From: Phycomyces blakesleeanus NRRL 1555(-) | Lineage: Eukaryota; Mucoromycota; Mucoromycetes; Mucorales; Phycomycetaceae | Reading direction: 5' to 3' | NCBI RefSeq assembly: GCF_001638985.1 | Contig: NW_017265142.1 | Span: forward strand, 922,572 to 986,571 | DNA: 64,000 nucleotides | Part shown: piece by piece, positions 57,977-64,000 of the stretch | Position numbering within the stretch: the first letter of the stretch is position 1 | How the letters are laid out: each line of letters opens with the position of its first letter | The notes under the pieces: model-generated | What the model saw: the letters and a program-made list of their open reading frames with translations, nothing else | Databases searched by the model: none | Told to the model about the DNA's origin: nothing | Position numbers and translations under genes: made by a program

Positions 57977-58984
57977 ATGACAGAAGTATTAGTTCCTTTA
58001 CCTACATTCGGTCGTCTTTCAGAACGTGTTTGGAGAGTGCTTGGGCTTAATCCCGGAAAGTTTACTTTGCAGGGTAACTAAATCTTGGCCATTACATTCC
58101 TGGAATCATTTTCAACGTTTTTCTTATCTTCTATCTTTTCATATATATATATATATTCTATAGGTACCAACACTTACCTTGTTGGTAAAGGTCCTCAAAA
58201 GATACTTGTTGACAGTGGCCAGGGAATACCAAAATACATTGATCTGCTCGAGGACTCTTTGAAGAGTATCTCTCCTGATGCTTACATATCCGATGTTCTT
58301 CTAACCCATGGTCACCACGACCACTGTGGAGGTGTAAATGACTTACTATCGTCTTCTATCAACAAAAAGCACCCAATCAGATTTCACAAATATCCTCTTC
58401 CATTGGGAGCTGACAAAACATCTACGTCAGATCTTTCCTCGTTTACCATATATCCATTGACCAATAACCAAATATTCAAAGCCGAGTCAGCAACTCTCAA
58501 GGTCATACATACCCCCGGCCATACCAAAGATCACTGCACACTTTGGCTAGAAGAAGAAAAAAGTTTATTTAGTGCGGATTGTGCACTTGGGCAAGGCACA
58601 GCTGTATTTGAAGACCTGAGTGAGTATATATGTGGCCTAAAATATCTTGCTACGCTGAAGCCTATCCAGCTTTATCCGGGCCATGGACCTGTGGTTAAAG
58701 ATGGCGTGAAAAAAATCAATGAGTTAATACAACACCGGCAAGAACGTGAAAATCAAATTGTTAGCTTGCTCAAATCGGATCAAACGAAAAACTGGACGGC
58801 CTTTGACATAGTTGGTGTGCTTTATAAAGACTATCCAGAGTCATTACACCTTCCAGCAGTACGGGGCATTTTACTTCACCTAGAAAAGCTTAGGGACGAA
58901 AACAAAGTAAAGTTATCTAATGAGTCTACTTCTGAAACAGATATATCAAAATTAGCCCGCAATGAGTGGGTCCTTGTAAAGTGA
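57977..58984 (+). CDS. LACTB2: LACTB2-like metallo-beta-lactamase-fold hydrolase, two exons
   Basis: Exon 1 (57977-58073) and exon 2 (58164-58984) join across a 90-nt intron (GTAACT..CTATAG) to give 305 residues. It starts MTEVLVPLPTFGRLSERVWR and continues GLNPGKFTLQ|GTNTYLVGKG. The zinc-binding motif is intact (LLTHGHHDHCGG, HxHxDH), followed by HTPGHTKDHCTLWLEEE, LFSADCALGQGTAVFEDL and LYPGHGPVV. A winged-helix-like C-terminal domain follows (residues ~225-300). Human LACTB2 is a mitochondrial endoribonuclease; fungal relatives are less studied and some act in polyketide metabolism, so the substrate here is open. No mitochondrial targeting sequence is obvious. Convergent with the next gene (120 bp apart). 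Confidence 0.88.
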
Positions 58985-59104
58985 GATTTATAAGCACATA
59001 TACCATGTACTCCATAAAGAAACACACAAAATTGGGAAATGTAATATTTATATCAAGACTTATTCCAATGAATAAATAAAAAGCTGACAAAAAAACTCTA
59101 CATT

Positions 59105-60544
59105 CTACTCTTCATCTTCGCCCTCCTCTTCATCTTCATCGTCATCCTCCTCATCTTCTGGAGAGCCCTCCAGCATAGAAACCATTGCAGCGAGCTCTTT
59201 GTTTTCTATAGACAGTTATCCGATAAGTTTCATTTTTTGTTTAATACAGTCGCTTATTCCTTACCAGGATTGAGCTCTAATGCCTTTTTATATGTATCTA
59301 CTGCCTCGCCAAACTTTTCTAATACTTCGTCTTCATTTTCGGCCAAGTTCGATTGATTCATCTTGAGCATGGCATACTGCAACCAAAAATTAAAAAATTG
59401 AAAGCTTAGGATAAATAATTTAAACCCAGGCGAATATCTTACCAACTCCCATCCCCATGGATTTTCTTCATTATGCGCCTCTTTATAAACGTTGTTGGAT
59501 TTTAATAATAATTTTTCTACTTCTTTGCAAAGCTCCTACAAGCACATAGATCAGAAACACAAAATTACTTTTAAAGTGCGGCTTACCTTTTGTTTCTCGA
59601 TTTCCTCAAACTTGCACTTGTGTAATAAACAAGCAGCCCATTCGGTTAAAAGACTGCTGTCTGCTTCATTTTCAAGGCGTTGGATGTAGCTAACAAGTTT
59701 ATTCATGAGAGTATCAACGTGAATACCATGAGATGGATCCTCGAGAAGCTGCCCATATGAGAGTAACTGGCGCATAGCCACACGAAGGGCTTTTGTTTGT
59801 TCTTCGTTCTTGGGGTCATACTCCACAAATCCCTACGCAATATTTAACTTGAATATCCACAAGCAAACAAACACATAAACCAAAAACCAAAAATCAAGAG
59901 GCACATTCAATTACCTTTTCAATAGCAGCAATAGCTTCCTTGTAGAGCTTTATCTCTTCTCTTGTGATCGCTTGTTTTTTATTCAGTTCATCCATTGCAG
60001 CTTCATCCTCTTCTCCGTCACTATCTACTAGTTCAGCTCTTGCTTCTTCAAACAATGCATTCTTTTTCTGGCGGATATCTGCAGCCAGAAGAGCAGCAGC
60101 ACGAGCCAGAATAAACTGGGCCAATGGTCCAACATCAGGCTTCTTGATCTCACCTCGTAAGATATCCAAGCCCTCTCTTAAACTCTCTTCAACCTTAATA
60201 GCCTGACCAAGCTCAATCAAGCAGGTGGCATAACCAATACGGTTCTTGGGCTCTGCCTTTTCAAACTTCTCGATTGCCATGTCAAACAAACGCTGTACAA
60301 CTTCGGGTTTTGCTTCCGTATTTCCGGCTTCTTCGATTGCCATTTCCAAAAGTTCTTGTGCAGTAGGATCGGCTGCTTTGTCTTCTCCATTGTCACCAAC
60401 AAAGGTTATCTCGATGTTTCCTACATCGCATCCATTACAATCAGGATCATTGCAGCCAGTCGAATGGTTTTCTTCAGTTCGGCAAACACGTTTTGAGGAA
60501 GAAGTTTCCTCCTTGAGGTTGGGTGAAGCGGCGCGTTTAGACAT
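59105..60544 (-). CDS. ETT1: ETT1/Nro1-like translation-termination enhancer, five exons
   Basis: Exons 59915-60544, 59587-59832, 59443-59535, 59265-59376 and 59105-59205 join in frame through GT-AG introns (for example AIEK|GFVEYDP, EKQK|ELCKEV, WGWEL|YAMLKM) to give 393 residues. The N-terminus is basic with a Cys-rich DPDCNGCD motif. The body is helical with TPR-like repeats (AQELLEMAIEEAGNTEA, RIGYATCLIELGQAIK, LAQFILARAAALLAADIRQK). The last 20 residues are strongly acidic. This matches the Ett1/Nro1 family: nuclear proteins that aid stop-codon recognition in yeast and regulate the Ofd1 dioxygenase in fission yeast (established knowledge). Assignment is from overall pattern, not a search. 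It shares a short divergent promoter with LAS1. Confidence 0.68.
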
Positions 60545-60684
60545 GGTTACAGTAAGATCAATCTATCCTTTTTTTTTACGCGCTCGCATAAATCAGTAAA
60601 ATTAGTGGCTTGGCCTATGGTTTTGGGCTACATTGTCTTGAACTTTTAGACTTTATTTTTTGTATTGCTTCTTCATCAAACAAC
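60545..60684. promoter_or_regulatory. Short divergent promoter of the ETT1-like gene and LAS1
   Basis: Only 140 bp separate the two start codons, so the genes share promoter sequence. Both products act in ribosome production or translation, which makes co-regulation plausible (inference). A poly-T/A run lies near 60570. Confidence 0.5.
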
Positions 60685-62896
60685 ATGCGACCTCTTCCCC
60701 GTACTGTCCCATGGACCAGCTTCAACGAATTTGAGCAAGTGTACAAGTGGCTCTATGAAGACACCGAAATGGCGCCTGAATTAGTTGAACTTGGCATTGA
60801 AAGAGTAAATTTTTGGAAATAATAGTTTTCTTCTTTTACCCTGCATAAACTCGGGATACAATATTTATGCTTTAGAATAGGTTAGAGCTTGGTCAACTCG
60901 AGGAAATATTCCTCGTGCAGTTGAAAGTACAGCAGCATTTGCACAAGTTAGATTAAGAGATCGTAAAGGATTAGGTGGTCACTGGCTGTCACAGCATGAA
61001 TTGCGAATGATGTATGCCATGGCATTTGTAAGGTATTGCATCGTACAATAGCAAGTAAATAAGCTATTTGGGTGAATATTATTTTCAGATACTAAGCATC
61101 GAACAATTTAGATTTGTAAACGGCATTGTAGATCCTGCCCAGACTAGTACATTTGCTCTTTCTATTGCTGCTATTGCTGAACGTCTTGGGCTTCCTTTAT
61201 GGTTTGTTGAGCTAAGACATGCAGGAACTCACGAGCACCTTCCAAGCTTATCAGTTTTGAGAGATGGATGCGATCAGGTAAGAAAAAACAGGGAAATTAA
61301 AGGAAGAAAGTCATACAAATAAAGATATGCATATATTATTGCATAAAACTAAACGATAACCCAATTTATCATTTTATGTAAAGGCTCTTGGTTGGATCCA
61401 TGAATTTTACTGGGACATCACATTGAAGCCAGAGGCAACTGCTGAATTAAGCCTTGAAACTATGAATATTGTCAAGGCAATGTTGAATGATTACAAAGAA
61501 ACCCGCAAAGCATTTCTTAAAGGTGTGGATCGTTGTGGAGTTGTGGAGTTGTGATATATTGGTGTTCTCAATAAGACTCATCGGGCTGCTCGTAGAATTG
61601 AAGTCAAATGCCCGCCCAGATAAAACACCCATGCTCAACTCACTTAACAAAATCTTACGCAAGATGTCACCTGACATGGCGAAACAAGGTGTGGTTTCTC
61701 TTCTGGTCGGGATTGGTGGTATGGTTCCTGCTGGAAAGAAGTAAGAATATAATGGTGGAGAATGACGAGAAGGTGAAATATACGATACAAATGAATGTAT
61801 AATATAGGAAGCGTGCATCAATTGAAAACATGTCAATTTCTGAAGATCTGATCAAATTGTGGAAGCCATTAATTCAAGAGCTCTCTTCCCATTTTCCTGG
61901 GTTTGAAGCAGCATTATTGGCAACAATGATGGAAAGAATTGATGTAAATAGCGGTAAGGTTCAAATATTCAAGTCTAAATATCCAGAAGCTAATATTGTC
62001 TCTATATATCAGATTTCGTGCTTAATGAAAAGTTGATCTATCCATCGTATGGTTATGTAAGGAATATATCGGTCAATTTGATTTACATGATTTCTGATAA
62101 ACTGAGCATGGAATAGGGCGAAGAAGAAACTGCTTCAGAAGACACATTAAAGACACCTAGCTATTTGCTGACATTGAGTATGTACACTACTATCTCGACA
62201 AATCTAATCTAGTTTATACAATAAAGAGATACTAACTCGTTTGATTAAGCTTGCTGGCTCAGATACTTCGTTGAAGACAGCGTTCAGAAATCGGACCGTC
62301 TATTCGAAGGAAATATACTCGATGATATTGTTGAAAGTTGTTTACGCAAACCAAACTACTAGTAATTATCTCTCACCCACAAAACGCTTGCGTAACAAAA
62401 CTAAGCAGTGTATTATAGTACACGCTCCGTTCTTCAGGCTGCTACTACAGTTGATCCTGAACTTGCAACATCCCTCAAACCTTTCATTCAATACATTGAT
62501 CGTATGCTAAGAGCCAACAACAAAAAGGTTATTGAAGAAAAAATAGCTGATATCAAAACAAGTTATATGAACTGATATTATTTTTATACAAAGTCTACTG
62601 AAACGACAGATTCTATTATGGAAGATGAAAGTATGAAGAATGAGTTGGATACTCTATCGAAACAACTTCAACTTGTCTATGGAAAGGTAAATAGTTGGAC
62701 TTACTAATAGATTACTCATCATCCTTCTCTTTAGACCAAGAGTGCCGAAACAACTGTCGAGGCTAATGTTGAACAGGATAATGCTTCTCCGTGGGGGTTG
62801 TATGATGCTTCAGCCTGGAAAAGCTGTCCAATCGGATGTCTTCCAAACGGAACAGTACCGTGTCTTGATTTACCAATCGCCATGGAAGAAAACTAA
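60685..62896 (+). CDS. LAS1: Las1 pre-rRNA endoribonuclease subunit, twelve exons
   Basis: Twelve exons (60685-60804, 60881-61032, 61112-61277, 61384-61522, 61596-61740, 61808-61953, 62013-62056, 62117-62177, 62250-62361, 62419-62527, 62594-62686, 62735-62896) join in frame to 482 residues, close to yeast Las1. Las1 with the Grc3 kinase cuts ITS2 of pre-rRNA in the nucleolus (established knowledge). The N-terminal Las1/HEPN domain is clear: VPWTSFNEFEQVYKWLYED, RFVNGIVDPAQTSTFALSIA, LGLPLWFVELRHAGTHEHLP, with the RHxxTH nuclease motif (RHAGTH) intact. The C-terminal Grc3-binding tail reads YDASAWKSCPIGCLPNG. The donor of exon 10 (GTTATT) is non-consensus, and the exon 4/5 junction (AFLKE|LKSNARPD) is the least certain. 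The ETT1-like gene is divergent upstream. Confidence 0.9.
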
Positions 62897-63258
62897 AGGA
62901 GAACAAGACAAATGAAATATATATATATGTATATTGAGATATCAACACTATTGATTGTAAAATGAATGAAATGGAATCAAGTGAATCTAAAGTTTAAGCA
63001 AGCAATACCGAATAAAGTCTCTAAAGCGTATTTTTATTTATTTATTTATTTATATCAATTCAATGATATAACTAAATTTTTCTTGGAAAGTAGTAATTAG
63101 GATACCAAATTCAAAGGCCATACGTTTCATAATGTTTTTTATTCTTATTTTTGTTTTTTGTTTTTGATTCTTAAAAAGAATACTTTTATGTTGCTTTACT
63201 TGTCAACCTAGAAAACAAGAAACATATCATACTTCAATGTAGATTTCAATATAATTAG
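62897..63258. other. Intergenic, 3' of LAS1
   Basis: AT-rich with TTTA repeats near 63030-63050 (possible 3' processing region of LAS1). No gene supported. Confidence 0.5.
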
Positions 63259-63804
63259 AGGTGCTCTCGGAATTGTTTTTCGATAAAGAATTTTTTATCA
63301 AAAAACAATAATATTCCTATTTTAGAAGTATCTTTTTTTCAAAAAAGGAACAATATTTTTAAAGACCGTACTTTTTATACCTGCTCTCTAGCAGGGATAA
63401 ATTATTTTTTAATATCCAAATATAGAAATATATTTTTACTACTATCAGAACATCATTTGACAATCGCTTTTATCTTACTGTTATATATTATTTTCAGGGT
63501 CTTATTTGCTATACAAACCGGTAATTTCTACTCAAAATAATATATGGTATGCTATCTTGCACCAAGTGCTTTGCTTGAAGTCGAATATTACATGCTTCCT
63601 CATAGTGATAAAGCCACAAGAAAAAGTATTCCTTTAATATGCTTTCAAATAAGTTTATATCTTTGGAGTATAGTACTGACTATAACACCGACGTATTATT
63701 CATTACACAACATCTATATTTGGCACATATTAATCTTTTAAAAAAGGAACATTATTGTTTTTCGATAAAGAATTCTTTATCGAAAAACAATTCCGAGAGC
63801 ACCT
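63259..63804. mobile_element. MITE with long palindromic inverted repeats
   Basis: Ends AGGTGCTCTCGGAATTG (63259) and, inverted, the same sequence (63804) begin inverted repeats of about 58 bp. TAG lies outside both (63256-63258, 63805-63807), suggesting a 3-bp duplication. Each repeat contains an internal palindrome, perfect over 32 bp in the right copy (around TTTATCG..CGATAAA, 63758-63789). A 65-codon open frame inside (63544-63741) has no recognisable feature. Superfamily unknown. Confidence 0.8.
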
Positions 63805-64000
63805 TAGTATTTTAGGTATACATGAGCACACATCGAGAGAGATGTATATAAACTAAGGTAGGTACGTTAGATATTAGCACTTTTATACTTATCACACTAG
63901 CAGGTGAGATGACCCCAAGTATCATTGTGGTTCTTGCTTTTGTCTTCGGTTAGGATAATCTCCGTCGTTCGGTAAAGTATATATTGTCTATGGAAGTTCG
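63805..64000. other. Window end, nothing recognised
   Basis: No open frame or repeat is supported in the last ~200 bases. Confidence 0.4.

Noticed and set aside
63544..63741. 65-codon open frame inside the terminal MITE
   Set aside because: No domain, and short length in AT-rich DNA. The element is better explained as non-autonomous.
1..64000. CRISPR arrays, rRNA and tRNA genes, bacterial operons
   Set aside because: None seen: no regularly spaced identical repeats, no tRNA-like cloverleaf noticed by eye, and introns rule out a prokaryotic source. A tRNAscan-type search would be needed to exclude a diverged tRNA.

Overview
The window looks like a piece of an AT-rich fungal nuclear genome, most likely an early-diverging fungus of the Mucoromycota type. 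This is inferred from short GT-AG introns (about 53-190 nt), intron-split housekeeping genes of fungal type (LAS1, an ETT1/Nro1-like gene, peroxisomal acyl-CoA oxidase), and the mixture of DIRS, Ty3/gypsy, Tnp2/CACTA, Plavaka-like, PIF/Harbinger, pogo-type and IS630-like elements. No species call is possible from sequence alone.

Positions 1-46000 form a transposon graveyard. From left to right: a LINE-type Gag ORF cut by the window edge (1-973); a Ty3/gypsy-like retrotransposon with two LTRs and a 4-bp target duplication (2426-7645); a decayed small spliced gene (7868-8455) with a sister copy at 21635-22197; two MITEs (9207-9625, 10001-10394); repeat family R2 (11373); a DIRS-like element with ~500-bp inverted terminal repeats and a solo LTR nested inside its RT/RNase H gene (12140-18085); a Tnp2-type CACTA transposase relic (18473-21290); an LTR-like unit (22711-23830); an IS630/Tc1-like DDE transposase (25292-27373); and a Harbinger element (27556-34967, target duplication ACT) split by a 4.4-kb Plavaka-like element (30406-34851). 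A second, convergent Plavaka-like copy lies at 35662-39879. After these come R2 fragments with an inserted MITE, another solo LTR and an unrecognised decayed gene (42122-45127). Almost every element gene is a single reading frame broken by a few stop codons, most of which could have arisen by C-to-T or G-to-A changes.

Positions 47000-63000 form a compact gene block: a PH-domain protein (+), an F-box protein (-), peroxisomal acyl-CoA oxidase (-) sharing a 436-bp divergent promoter with a LACTB2-like metallo-beta-lactamase (+), then an ETT1/Nro1-like gene (-) divergent from LAS1 (+) across 140 bp. The exon structures of five genes (PH protein, oxidase, LACTB2-like, ETT1-like, LAS1) were worked out by hand and keep frame at every junction. 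A 546-bp MITE whose terminal inverted repeats contain a perfect 32-bp palindrome follows LAS1.

The least familiar material is the pair of Plavaka-like elements, which carry large subterminal palindromes at the same place but with different arm sequences; the two-copy coiled-coil gene family; and a short hairpin repeat with a compensatory base-pair change.
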